A stretch of 64,000 bases of DNA, from assembly GCA_014529385.2 (NCBI GenBank), contig CM043969.1, positions 25,809,946-25,873,945 of the forward strand, in the 5' to 3' direction. Within the stretch, counting starts at the first letter, position 1. Each line of letters begins with the position of its first letter. Origin of the DNA: Adiantum capillus-veneris (Eukaryota > Streptophyta > Polypodiopsida > Polypodiales > Pteridaceae). The translations under genes and the position numbers were made by a program. Positions 35,428 through 46,898 of the stretch are shown piece after piece. Below the pieces are notes generated by a model. That model did not search any database and was not told where the DNA came from. It saw nothing but the letters and a program-made list of their open reading frames with translations.

Positions 35428-38023
35428 CACAAGGACCTAAGTAGGTTTCCTACTAACACTCGTGTGATGGTTGCTTGATTTAGTTTCGGCTAAAGAAATC
35501 GTTTTTCTTAAGTGGATCCGGAAGAGGATATTCCGCGATCAAGTGGATGGCCAGGAAGCGAGTGTCTTGCCGAGGGTCCTCGGTTTAGTTAGGATCTGTG
35601 GATTAGAGTAGTTGTTGGTGGTCGAGGGATTTGTGAGGTGATAAAACCGTTTACTAGTCCGTGTGTGGCAGTGAAGCGTTTTTCTACTCATAGATGCAAA
35701 ATCCCATATGATTTGTAGGAGTAGCTTTAGGTAAGTGATCCGATTCTGATCTAGAGCTATTCAGCATTGAATTATTTGCTAAAGTGCTTGTTTGCATTTG
35801 AAATCACGGAAAAGTGTGCTTTTGAGGGTAAAAATGCATTAAACAAGCTTTTGTGGATATTTTTGTATGACTGTCTGATGTTGTGCATATAAAAGAGCAT
35901 TTGCAAGGGTTTTGTGAAGAAAACCTGCAATTCTGTAAACATAGACATCTTACGCGTAGGATGTCTTAAGGGGGTTCTGGAGACCAAATTTGAAAATTCC
36001 GACTGCACCAATGTGTTCACAGGGTAGGTTTTACCCTAGTAACATATTGACTTGGGTGTTTTTTCCTATTTTTGTTGACCAAAAGCCAAAAGGCGGAGTC
36101 AAAAAACGTAAAATTTCAGCAAAGGCTTAATTGAGTGATTTTTGCATGTTTTTGCAATTGTGAAGCATACTTGCACTTGCTGAGAGCATAAGGAAGCATC
36201 AGGGACACTTCAGTCTCAAAAAATCAGTAGTAGACATCCTATGCGTAGGATGTCTACTACAGGGTGATCTCGTGGAAATTTTGAAAATCTGAGGTTACCA
36301 GTGTGTTTAGAAGGTAGGTTTTACCCTATTTCCACCTGGAAAATGGAAATTTGACCAAATTTTGACAGATCAAAGCCAAAAGATGAGAATTCCTAGACAT
36401 CCTACCCAAATTGTGTCCAAGGCCTAATTTTGAGACCAAACCATAGGATGACTCCATAGGCATGTTGTATTGAGTGCATGTGATAAATTTCATCTCATTT
36501 GGGTCAGTGAAAGGGAAGATTGAACAGACTTTAGCATTTTTGATTGAAAAAGGCAAGGATAGCTAGTTTTGGGGTCTTTTGACATCCAAATTAAAATCTA
36601 AGCATAGCATTGGGTTGCTGACATCAAGGGGAAGCTATGGCTCAAGTTTGGGGCAATTCTAAGCACTTAGACATCCTACGCATAGGATGTCTCCAGCTTG
36701 ATTTAGGACTCCAAACCAACCTATGAGCATACCACAGTGATCAGCACCTTAAGGAGAGTCTGTGGTTCAAATTTGGGGCAATTTTGAGCAGTTAGACATC
36801 CTACGCGTAGGATATCTAAGGCATGATTTAGAGGCCAAATTCAAACTCTGGACATAACAGGGTGTTGTATAGCCTTAGGCAAGCCTCCTAGGCAAATTTG
36901 GTCCAATTGGAGTTGATTTGACTTGGGAATTCATCAGAACAGACATCAGGCTTCTGGAGCAGATTCTGGATCATTTGACCAACCTATAGGTATGAAAATC
37001 AAAAAGTAAAAATAGTGTGAGTTAAGCACATCAAGGGGAAGCTATAGTGCAAGTTTGAGTTGAATCAGAGCAAAAAGACATCCTATGCGTAGGATGTCTC
37101 TAGGGTCATAAAGTGGTCAAAATTCTACTTTGGCCATATAGGGAGTTTCTAAGTGTCTCAAGGATTCCAGAACTTTTTTCAAAAGTGAATTTGGACCTTT
37201 TTTGGCCTATTTACCAAGCAAATACAAGAATTGTCAGACATCCTACTCTTGGAGTGCACTAGAAGCTTATGCAGCCCAAATCTTGACCTATTGGCATCCA
37301 AATTCAAATCTAAGCATACCATTGGGTTGTTGAGCACTAGGAGAATCTTGGGATCAAGTTTGGACAAAATCTGAGCAGTTAGACATCCTACGCGTCGGAT
37401 GTCTCCAGCTTGATTTAGGACTCCAAACCAACCTATGAGCATACCACTGTGATCAGCACATCAAGGAGAAGCTGGGGTGAAAATTTCAAGTCATTCTGAG
37501 CAAAAAGACATCCTACGCGTAGGATGTATCAAGGCCATTTTTAGGTCCAAATGAAATTCTGAGCATACCATTGTGTTGCTGGACTTAAGAGGAGTCTCTT
37601 GACCAAATTTTGTTAAATTCTGAGCATATAGACATCCTACGCGTAGGATGTCTCTAGGCCAGTTTTAGGGTCCAACTATACTTTTGACCATACAGGAGTG
37701 TTCACAGTGTCACAGAGATCCCAAATCTTCTTTTAAAATTGAATTTGGACTCATTTTGACCAGTCTAAACTGCATTTCACTGTTTTGGCCATAACTTTCA
37801 CAAACGGTATCGGAAAACCATTTAGTTCAACTTTGAAAAAAACATCGTTTGAGGCCTCAAAATACATCCGCAAGTTAGGGGTGTCTAAAAGCGACAATTT
37901 GCGAGAATTGTGACGAAACGGTTGTGGTTTTGGACATAGTTTTGACTTTTCCCTAACCAAAGAACTTGAACACAGTGGACTAAGTCTACTTGAACCAAGA
38001 AAAATCTCTTAAGCCCAGAAATC
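35428..38023 (+). repeat. 5' leader of D' with eight palindromes and two half-sites
   Basis: Palindromes at 35943 (one arm change), 36232 (TGCG), 36669 (CGCA), 36794 (one arm change), 37076 (TGCG), 37381 and 37506 (one arm change each) and 37630 (perfect); each spans 24 bp. Half-sites at 36395-36404 and ~37236. The bodies are degenerate repeats (GGACTCCAAACCAACC, ATGAGCATACCAC, ATCAAGGGGAAGCT) of about 125 bp or multiples. The sequence is homologous to the reverse complement of the A leader (62900-63780) and keeps its spacing (437, 125, 282). From 35428 to 35940 no repeat or gene is seen. Confidence 0.85.
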
Positions 38024-38296
38024 ATGTCTACCCTAGATTCAAACGCAGCTTACACAAGCTTGGAGATCCCGACGATAGAGGAATATCCTCCCACAATGGA
38101 TCTTCCAAACTTGCAATTGATAAAGACCCATCTTGCTGAGAGAGTTTGGATGATTGGTCATGAGAGTGAAGGACTATATAGATACATTGACGACAATGAG
38201 GTCAATCTTTATAGGTGCTCAGATCCATACCTAGAAGAGATAACGTATTACAAGCTCTTATATGTCTACACATACGGAGTCGTTGGTTGTTTTTGA
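38024..38296 (+). pseudogene. Gag N-terminal fragment of D'
   Basis: The 90-residue frame opens at the first ATG after the leader. It reads IGHESEGLYRYIDD ... DPYLEEITYYKLLYVYTYGV. The A Gag has KHESEGIVSYFHSKEPYVNE followed by VLYLFSF, so the two look like distant homologues (HESEG, PY-x-E, LY). It ends abruptly at ~38296, where minus-strand sequence of element G takes over, so only the start of D' is present. Confidence 0.55.
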
Positions 38297-40025
38297 CTTA
38301 TTTGGCTCTGGTAAAAGATACCAGCGTCATTAATTGTTTTTTCTTCTATTATCTGTACTTCACAAGCAGTCGGAACTGTAGTGATTTCTGGTAGTGCTGT
38401 CTCTTTTTCTTGAACTACCTACTTTGGTCACAACACTTTGTCTGTTGTTTGTTTTGGAAGGTCCATGGTGTCTTCTCTTCTTTTTGTTTTAGCCTCTGAA
38501 GGTAACTTTTCCTCTTTTGGTGATGGAAAGTTATCATCTTGATTGTCAAGTTTGTCCTCATCACCTTCCACTTCTTGGTATTCTGCTTTCTCCCTCTTGA
38601 ATTGGTAGATTCATCGAATAATTCAAGATCATCAACATGTGGGAATTTTGCGTCCTCTCTTTTTCTTTGCTCCATTTTACGCTTAAGCTCATTTTGAATC
38701 CATTGCCAAATTTTGTTGGCAATGTTTAGATTCTCCTCTGCTTCCTTTCTATTGTGTTGTTTGATTCTTTCCAAAGCTTCAGAAGTTTTGTGTTGTAGAG
38801 GCACATCTTCCTTGTCTTCTCTTTCATCATATGCATTTGTTCCCAAACTTCTCTTTTCTTTGTGTTTTTGTTGGCGGAGTCTTTCCCTTTGTGCTTATGC
38901 TTCTTCCATTGTCCTTCAGGCTGTGTGATGGGGATTTCCTTTGCCGTCCAAGTTGGCCTCTTCTTTAGTCTTATGTGTCTAAGTGCAAACTCACTTCCGT
39001 GCTCCTCATCTGAAGACTGATACTCTGAAGGAGTTTCTCTGTCTTTTATCTTAGCTTTCTCAACTGATCGGTGCATTTGACTCTGTCTTCTTGCTGTCAG
39101 TGTCCTGTCTCCCTGAGCTTTGCCTCATTTGTTTGATCTTTGGTTGTGGCCTCGTCAATGGTATTGATACTTTTAGATTTGTGGATCAAATCCAGTTGTG
39201 CTTCAGCAAGTGGTAGCGCATCAATCATTCCTAACGCCTGGTAAGCAATTTGAGTCAGGATTGATCCAGCATTCATATAAGGTTTGCTCTTTTGGCCACC
39301 CTTGATATTTGCTTCCACTATATCGTCAAGTAGGTAGTTGCCAAAATCATAGCTGGCTACTCTTCTTTTTGCCAACCCCATTTCCATCATCACTGCCATG
39401 TACAAAAGTGGTTCCGTGTATCATGGTGGCTTTGGTACTTAAAATGTTGCAATATGACTCATAGCGGTAATTCTGTCTTTGAGTAGATCAAGTATTGATA
39501 GGTTAACTTGTGACCTCTTTGCTTTAGAAATGCTTTGTCATTATCTATTGCCTTGGTCTTTTGCAATAGATTATGTGTTCCCTGTTGTAGTTGGAGATCT
39601 TTGTTGATTATCTCTACAGTGATTTTAACCTTGACAGTAGCTCCATCTTTGTCTCTAAGGGTGGCTTATCCATTGTACTCAATAGAGATGATAAGTTCAT
39701 GGTCTCTTGTGAAGTCTATTCCCCATGGAGGTAGTCGTAAAGAACTGTCTAGTTGTAGACATCTGGCCCCTTCTAGCACTTTGGACCTTTGATGTAATGC
39801 CCACAATTCCCTTGGAAAAAGGGTGGCCTTTACTATCTCTCCATCTGCTGCTTGGAACTTTCCGATTAATATGTTTGTTGGTATTGTTTCCAACACCTGT
39901 TCTGTGATGTGAGCTTTCTCATTTGAGGATATATCTGTGATTTTGTATGGAACCACTTCCCACTCCCTCTGTGATTTTCTTCGAGGCATCCTAAGGCCAG
40001 TTTCAGATTGGAAATAGGGTAACAC
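38297..40025 (-). pseudogene. ORF3-type protein of element G, broken
   Basis: Frames 40025-39666, 39405-39097, 39076-38726 and 38846-38415. The first two align by eye with the ORF3 N-terminal domain of A/B: LFPRELWALHQRSKVLEG against LPRELNEFVRSKMSGYLE, PWGIDFTRDHELI against PVGVDIKRVWEF, and FGNYLLDDIVEANIKGGQKS against YAAYIRDNLVKMGNKK. The rest is highly charged (KKHKHKGKDSANKNTKKREV; QNELKRKMEQRKREDAKF), comparable to the basic and coiled-coil parts of ORF3. The left end is cut at ~38300. This is therefore the 3' part of a sister family in minus orientation. Confidence 0.65.
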
Positions 40026-41095
40026 CAGCTACTGGTAGGGCTCATCAAGGTGATACCTTGGTCAAAACATTTTGAGAGTTGGATCATTGGTTTGGTACTT
40101 AGGTCAATTCTTGGTAATTATCTTTAGACTTAGAGAAATTGGGCATTTTGGTTTGGATTTTGGGATCCAATTGAATTGACACTTCATGGATAGACTTTGT
40201 TTGGTGTTCTGAGCCAAATGATGTAATTTTTTCTTTTATTGGGCAAAAAGGTACATGGATCGCGATCCATGTTGGAAAGGATATTGGGGTAGCCTTTTGC
40301 ACACATGTTCTTATAGGTCTTCCTAGCACACTGGTGAATATTTTTCAAATTTGGACTATTTTTCTTGTGTTTACTCAATTCTCTAGTTTATGGTCATGTT
40401 TTCTCCGTCTTGACCATATTGTTTTTTTGGAACCACTTTTGGGCACTGCCTTTGATTGATATCTGATAATGCATTGACTCTGGATAATTTGTGCCTAAAA
40501 AACTTTGTTTTGCCTATCTCCTCGCCAAATTACATCAGTGTTTGAATTTATCTGAAGAGGGAAATTGATGTAGGCAATTTGCACGACTTTGTAAGCACTA
40601 TTTTGCTTTGCTTTGCCCCTAATTAGACCTTTAGTGTTGCCTCTCTCTGATCCTTGGCTCTCACCTACTTCTGGACTCCCTTTTGTTTTATGCTGCTTTG
40701 GAATAAAGCCTCGGGATGTTCCAATTGCTTCTCTGGCTAGTGTGTTAGCTTCATGTTCCTCTCCTAACCCTATTTCATAATGAAAATGACCATTTTAGTC
40801 TTGATTATTTCAAAACGACCCTTTGCAGATTGAAAGTACCAAGAATCATTAGGTTTTAATGATTTTAAGATCCCTTTTTGTGACTATTTTACCTAGTCAA
40901 TTATCCTTTTGCATCCTCTAGTGAGTTAACAACTTATGCTCTGATTTTGTTATCAAGGTACATGGGTCATGATCCATGTTGGGAAGGATATTGGGATTTC
41001 AATTAGTGGAGTTTGTTCCTAGGCTTATGGGGAACTCACTTTGCAAGTTTTATTGATTTTAGGGTTTGGAGAACATGGATCGTGATCCATGTTCC
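40026..41095. repeat. Spacer of element G with three different CGCG-centred palindromes
   Basis: Perfect ACATGGATCGCGATCCATGT at 40253-40272; ACATGGGTCATGATCCATGT at 40960-40979 (centre CATG, one arm change); and a 24-bp form with outer GA/TC at 41071-41094 (centre CGTG). The first two share flanks (AAGGTACATGG ... TTGGGAAGGATATTGGG). They lie just upstream of the ORF3-type frame, the same place as the A/B array. No gene seen. Confidence 0.8.
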
Positions 41096-41407
41096 AACCC
41101 CTTTTTCAATTGTTTTTTCATGTAGTGATTCTGCCAGTTATTAGGTGTCTCTCTACTGAAGAAAATATTTTGGTTTTGGGCAAGGTTTGAACTCCCCCAT
41201 TGGCTTTGACAACTTGCAAAATTTCTGACTTTGATTTGACTCGATCTACTGTTTTGGTAATGCTGGTGCAGTGTGGAGCATTAACAAGTGTTCTTGTAGG
41301 GCTAATGATCATACTTGTCAAATATGGTGGAGTAAGAGCTATTGAGGTGATCGCAGCACATAGAAACACAACAAGAATCTCTATGCTTCTATCTCTCTCT
41401 TTCTCTC

Positions 41408-41458
<51 letters not shown>

Positions 41459-41965
41459 AAATGAGCTTATTTTGCCCCACTTTGACTATATGTTGCCCCA
41501 TTCATACTTACCTCCATTGATCATATCTTGTTGTTCATATCACCTATAGTTTGAACCTTTCTTCATTGTGATATTTGGTCAACAAATGGCCTTTAATGTG
41601 CAAATTTGATCCTTAGAAGTTGGCTCAAAATTCGTCTTGTGCCAAACCTTTTCATATTTGCCATGTTTGAAGCCCTTGCTTTGAATTTTTGATGTTTGCT
41701 CTCAAAATTCAATTCCAACTTACTTGGCTCGACTTTTCAATTTTTGTTTATTATTTGTCCTTTTTAGTTTTTTAGTGCTAAAAAATAAAAGAAAATTACC
41801 CTCAATTATTATCAATTGATCAAAATTTTACCAAAATTATTGTAATCACTCATACATACATATTCTTAACCGGACATCTAGATGATGTCAATATGCTCAT
41901 GATTATGCCTGCTAAGAGTTAAAAAGCTCTAAAAAACTGATAAAGGAAAATAAAAAGAAACAAAA
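41096..41965. other. No gene seen; remainder of G and junction to E
   Basis: AT-rich sequence without a supportable frame. It contains a (GT)n tract at 41412-41453 preceded by CT-rich sequence, and a run of A/T around 41760-41860. The E homology starts at ~41966. Confidence 0.6.
41412..41453. repeat. (GT)n microsatellite
   Basis: About 21 uninterrupted GT units. Confidence 0.95.
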
Positions 41966-42494
41966 GCTTGGTAGAGGGCAAAAGCTGAGGTTGTCTCTGA
42001 TTATTTTAGGCGCCTCTACCAAATGTACTAAATACTGAGGGTATTTAGTGAGCCATGCCTTCCTCCATCTTGGTTGGTATTCTATAATGAGTTTAACCCC
42101 TTCTAGTCTGGTGACATCTTCATTGTATAGTGGCACTATGGGCTCCTCTTTGATCCTCTTGTTGATTGTAACAGCCTCATATTTGAGAAGAGGATAGGGA
42201 AGAGAAGGTTGTAGCCATTCATGTCGAGAACGACATTTGCATCTAATTTCTGAATTGTCATCGACTTTAATATCCTCTTCTCCCACTGCATTGCGTCTTT
42301 TGTGATATCCTTTATAGATGCTTCTATGGATTTCTGTAGATTGTCTTCCTTTTTTTGTGTCAGATCCCAAGCTCTTGTACTGACCCCTCAGGAATGTCCT
42401 CTTGTATGATAGTGTCCACCAGATCTGACACATTCTCTTTGTCAATTCCTTCCATTGCAGCCATCCCTTGACTTTGTTGACGTTCTTCACGTTT
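41966..42494 (-). pseudogene. ORF3 C-terminal fragment in E, fused behind integrase
   Basis: Frames read EGIDKENVSDLVDTIIQEDI and then HEWLQPSLPYPLLKYEAVTI ... PRWRKAWLTKYPQYLVHLVE, matching B ORF3 (2207-1900). The integrase frame 42953-42360 runs through the deletion point (HAKK|REERQQSQG) into ORF3 sequence, creating a chimeric open frame. Confidence 0.7.
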
Positions 42495-43491
42495 TTTGGC
42501 ATGTTGCTTCAAAGTATAAACAAGTATATAATCACCTGTTTTGAACTCTTTCGTACGTACATGCTTGTCAAAGAATTCCTTTTCTCTTCTCTTCTGAATG
42601 TAGATCGAAGCTACAGATCTCAATCGAAGTTCATCTAGCTTTTCAAGATCATTTATTCTTGAAGAGAGCTCATGGCCTGTCCATTCTAAGCGTTTCACTA
42701 CTCGTAGAGTTGGAATCAAAAACTCTATGGGTAATATAGCATTTAGACCAAACACCATGTTGTATGGTGTGGTTCCGATTGATGTCTTGTAAGCTACCCT
42801 ATATGCCCATAGTGTTGAGTGTAATTGTTGATCCCAATCTGTTCTTGATTCTGATACAAATTTAGTCAAAACAGTGCATAGGGTTTTATTTGTGGCCTCA
42901 GCTTGTCCATTTGCTTGTGGATGGTATGGAGCAGATTTCTTATGTATGACCATGAATTACTCTAGTAGGTATTCAATGACTTCATTAAGAAAATGTGTTC
43001 CTCATCTCACTGACAATTTCTATTGGTAATCCGTATCGTACAAAGACATTATCATACAAAAATTGTGCAGTGGTTCTTGCGTCTACTTTTTGTGTTGCTT
43101 TGGCTTTAGCCCATTTTGTGAGATAGTCCGTAGCCACAATGATATATTGGGTATGGGTGCGATAGGTCCCACAAAATCAATTCCACATTTTGCAAATACC
43201 CGTGCTCCCATCATTGGCCGTAGTGGAATCTCATCTCTCTTTATCGACACCTTAGTGCGCTGACATGCTTCACAACGCTTTACAAACTCCTTAGCATCCA
43301 TGTGCAATGTAGGCCACCATATTCCTATGGTTAAAACAATTTTTTCCGTCTTATCGCCTGAAGAATGGCCTCCACTTATTCCTCCATGTGCGTGTTATAG
43401 AATCAGCAGGTATTCACTTTCACTTGCAGAGATTCCTAAGTTGATTGTCCTTTCCTTGCTTGTAGAGTTGATTTCCAATTAAAATAAAGTC
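42495..43491 (-). pseudogene. Integrase of element E
   Basis: Zinc module 2 lies at ~43400-43255 (HAHGGISGGH ... CEACQRTK, interrupted by a stop), the core start reads CGIDFVGPI, and the catalytic glutamate region HPQANGQAEATNKTL is in frame 42953-42360. A deletion and shifts near 43000-43160 remove part of the core, including ATDYL. The C-terminal GPF motif is gone because of the fusion to ORF3. Confidence 0.8.
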
Positions 43492-45914
43492 TCAAGCCTC
43501 CAAATCTATAGCCCTTTTTCGCGCTTTTGTTATGTTTTCAGGAAATTTCCTTGTTGTTAAGAAATCAATGATATATTGACTCCATGCAGGTGCAATGGTT
43601 ACTTGAAACAATGTCGCGTGATTCACCGGTCGTTTGGCACTACATATAGTACAATTGTTAGCATAAGCATGTGTGTCAACATAGATAGTTGGCCAATAAA
43701 CTCCTAAGTGTTTCAATCTTTGGTGTGTTTTCATTATTGAACAATGAAATGCACAGTCTTGGATGTGTGCTTCTTCAAGATAACACTCGAATTCCTTTGG
43801 ATTTATACATAATCGTAGAATTTGGTCCGAGTCTAGATGGTACAGTCGTCCTGCGATCAACTGAAAACTTTTTGTTTGTCGAAATGTTTGTTGTTTGGAT
43901 CTGTCTTCCTTGTTATCAAATCTACCTCCAAAAGAAAGAATGCTAACTATTTCCTGAGGCCATTTGGGTATCATTTCAATATTGAAAAGATAAGCATCAG
44001 GAATGTCATCATCTACTCCTTCAGGAGCTTCCCCGTTTTGTAGCCTTGAAAGATGATCCGCTCGTAGATGACTTTTACCTTTTTTTACTACCACTATGAA
44101 GTCAAACTCTAGCAATATAATAAACCACCGTACAATTCTCCCAGTATTGCATGGTTTATTTACTAGATACAAAAGAGCTTGATGATCTGTGAAGAACACA
44201 AATTTGTTTCCAAGCAAGTAATGCCGAAATTTCTTTATAGCATAAATCATTCCTAATCCCTCTCTTTCAGTGGTGGCGTAGTTCTCTGCACTATGTAGCT
44301 GTCAGCTCGCATAACAAACTGGAAAATCCATTGTTCCGTCTCCAGGTTGAGCCAGAATACTCCCAATTGCGTATGTAGAGGCATCAATGTGAACATGAAA
44401 TATCTTTTCCCAATCTGGTGCTTTAAGTACAGGTGCTGATACAAGGTTTTCCTTAATCTTTTGGAATGAAGTTTCACACTCCTCAGTGCAGTCAAAACTG
44501 ACTAATAAGCGATATAGTGGTTGTGCAATGACCGTATACATATATATGAATCTTCGATAATATCCATAGTGTCGCATGAAAGATTGTACTTGTTTGGCAT
44601 TAGTAGGCCTAGGCAAGTCTGCTATGACTCTAATTTTTTCTAGCTTAGTGGTTATTCCATTTCTTGAGGCAGTATGTCCTAAGATGCGGCCTTGCCTTAC
44701 CATAAAAATGCACTTTTCCGGGTTGAGACAGATTCGATATGTTCTGCAGTTCTCAAATACCTTTTGTAAATGGTCAATATGTTCTTATCGTATAAGAGAG
44801 TGGACACAGAGATCATCCATATATATTTCTAAGAATATTCTTAGGTATTCTTTCAACGCATGAGTCATTAACCTTTAGAAGGTGGCTGGGGCATTGGTTA
44901 GGCCAAAGGGCATAACTCTATACGCATATATTCCCCACTCTGTGGCAAATTTTGTTTTGTGTTGATCCTCTATTGCAATTTCCAATTGGTTATACCCCGA
45001 AACGCATCTAAAAAGGAATAAGCCCGTTTTCCTGCTACCCTCTCAAGCACATGTTATGTGATTGGCAAGGGATAATTATCCCTTATTGTGGCTGCGTTCA
45101 CTTTTTTGAGGTTCACACACACACACACACACACAACTTTTCGTTCTTTTTGGGGACAACCACAATGGGTGACACCCAATTTGTATGCTCGATTTCATAG
45201 ATGAATTCAACATCCGTCAGCTTGTCAATCTTTTCTTTGATTCGTTTAGCGAATGTGTCATTATATGTGTAAGGACGTTGTTTGCTTGGTTTGGCATCTA
45301 ATTTTAAAGTAATTGTATGTTGGCATATCGAGGGATCAACTCCTTTGAGGTCTTTGTAGGACCATGCAAACACATGTTTATACTTCTTGAGAAGTTGTGT
45401 TAGCCTTTCTTCTTCTTCAGGCTCTTAATCAGTTGCTATATAGGCAGGCTGAGGCTCTTCTTTGGCACAGCGAGGTCTATCCGTTTTGCATTTTTTGGCC
45501 CATCGTAAGATTCCTGATTTATTCTTATCCTTACTGGTGGTGTCATTATGATTTTTCTATCTTGGATAGTGAATTTTCGATAGTGGGATGGTACATTCAT
45601 GTTTCCTTTTTCTCAATTCTCCTTACCATCACTTTCTCCCTCAGTAGTCCATACCTCTCGTAACGACCATTTTAGTTCTTGGTATTTCTTTTTACGCTCC
45701 ATTTTGGTCCACTCTGGATCTTTTGTCTTTTCATTCTTTGATTGTTGAGATTTTCTTGATTTTGTTTCTGTTTTAGTCTTCGGTGCTTGTTTTATTCCCT
45801 CATGTGTCCTTTCCCTTTGATCTCTTGAGAATCTTCCTGATATTTGGTTTTTACATAATCCTCTGCCTTGACAAGCATTAGATAGTGATTTTTATCTTTT
45901 ATCCTAGGCATGAG
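43492..45914 (-). pseudogene. RT and RNase H of element E
   Basis: The RT N-terminus (45373-45113, KPSKQRPYTYNDTFAKRIKE, WVSPIVVVPKK) runs into a (CA)n tract at 45114-45135 where A and B have KLRVCVNLKK. Later frames carry thumb and connection parts (ILGHTASRNGITT; YRRFIYMYTVIAQPLYRLL) and RNase H (HVHIDASTYAIGS, then FFTDHQALLYL). The catalytic Asp of TDHQ is intact here, unlike A and B. Frame 44250-43492 also holds the linker and all of zinc module 1 (EEAHIQDCAFHC ... NNCTICSAKRP). Stops are frequent. Confidence 0.85.
45114..45135. repeat. (CA)n microsatellite inside E RT
   Basis: Eleven CA units where A and B have a short ACACAC-type codon run; a slippage expansion in dead coding sequence. 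Confidence 0.9.
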
Positions 45915-46847
45915 TGTTGGACGGATACGTCGCGACAGACGTCAGCACAGCGAGAACTCACCTAACATGTAATGTTAGCTAAGGACAAAGCTCGACCCGC
46001 AGACGCGTGGAAGCAAGCATAAGGTGTCAACCTACACTCGACCGACTCCTAACTAATTCCTACAAAGGTTTCTACCAATTGTCTAAGTCACAGCCTTCAA
46101 GAGTGCAAAAGAGGAAACTTCCTACAACGCTTCCTAGAGCCGAACACCCATCAAACAATCTCGAAACACCATAGAACTTGAAGGAGACCCTACTAATACC
46201 AATAGGTCACTCTCCCTAAGGTCTATGAACCAAAATCCCGACCCAAAACACCTGGTGCAGAAACACGTAGGATGTCTGGCCGAAATCTGCAGGTCTTCGT
46301 TTCCGAAATCTAAAGTGCCTAATGTGTATTTCTACTCAATGTGAACGCGTGGATCTGTTGCAATGCAAAATCGGACAACGTATGCTCACCCAAACAACCG
46401 ATGAAGCTCGTAGAAGGAGCTCACAAAGCCAGACCGTACGCGCGCAATGTTGGTATCGGCGCGTAGCTCTAGTCGGGGGCAACACGTTGCACTTCTCCGC
46501 GCTCGATTTTGACCTCCGGAGCACACGTAGCGTCAAGATGAAGCTCACACTCTCTCTCTCGTACACAGTACGCTCACTCACAGACTTCAAACTTGTTAAA
46601 AATGACAAAAGGTTTTTCATTAAGGTCCAAAAGTGGTATATATACCTTACTATTTCTCAAACCCTAAAGTTCCAAAATCAACCATGAACTCAATCTAACT
46701 ATCAAAACTGGGATACAATCTGGAAACTTCTGTAAGTCCCAATAATTACACGATGAAAAATTAGGTTTTCCTCAATGAATGAATAATTACAAAAAATAAT
46801 AGTCCTCCGAGTAGTTAGATGCCGTGGAGTGTGTCCAGCTTCTAACA
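45915..46847 (-). repeat. 3' LTR of element A
   Basis: 933 bp, TGTTGGACGG to TTCTAACA. TATA core GGTATATATACC at 46635-46646; palindrome half-site CACGTAGGATGTCT at 46264-46277. Homologous over its length to both B LTRs. Confidence 0.9.
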
Positions 46848-46865
46848 CTCCCCTCCTCCTTGCTC
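46848..46865 (-). other. Polypurine tract of element A
   Basis: The minus strand reads AAGGAGGAGGGGAG directly before TGTTAGAAGC. Confidence 0.8.
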
Positions 46866-46898
46866 ATGTCATCCTCGATATGGCCTTCATCAGCTGCT

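Larger units (their letters stand above)
41966..45914 (-). mobile_element. Element E: internally deleted pol remnant of the A/B family
   Basis: Minus-strand pol sequence homologous to A from about 57650 down to the integrase end, then joined at ~42495 directly to the C-terminal part of ORF3. The second protease, the palindrome spacer and the front of ORF3 are missing. The left end is truncated inside ORF3 at ~41966, and the right end is cut by insertion of A (LTR starts 45915). No LTR of its own is visible here. Confidence 0.8.

Noticed and set aside
35943-37653. The array as a CRISPR locus
   Set aside because: Repeats are full palindromes with spacers of 100-420 bp that are related to one another, no cas genes, plant retroelement context.
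41875-41891. Short inverted repeat GACATC ... GATGTC as a further palindrome copy
   Set aside because: Only 6-bp arms with a different centre; too short to tell from chance.
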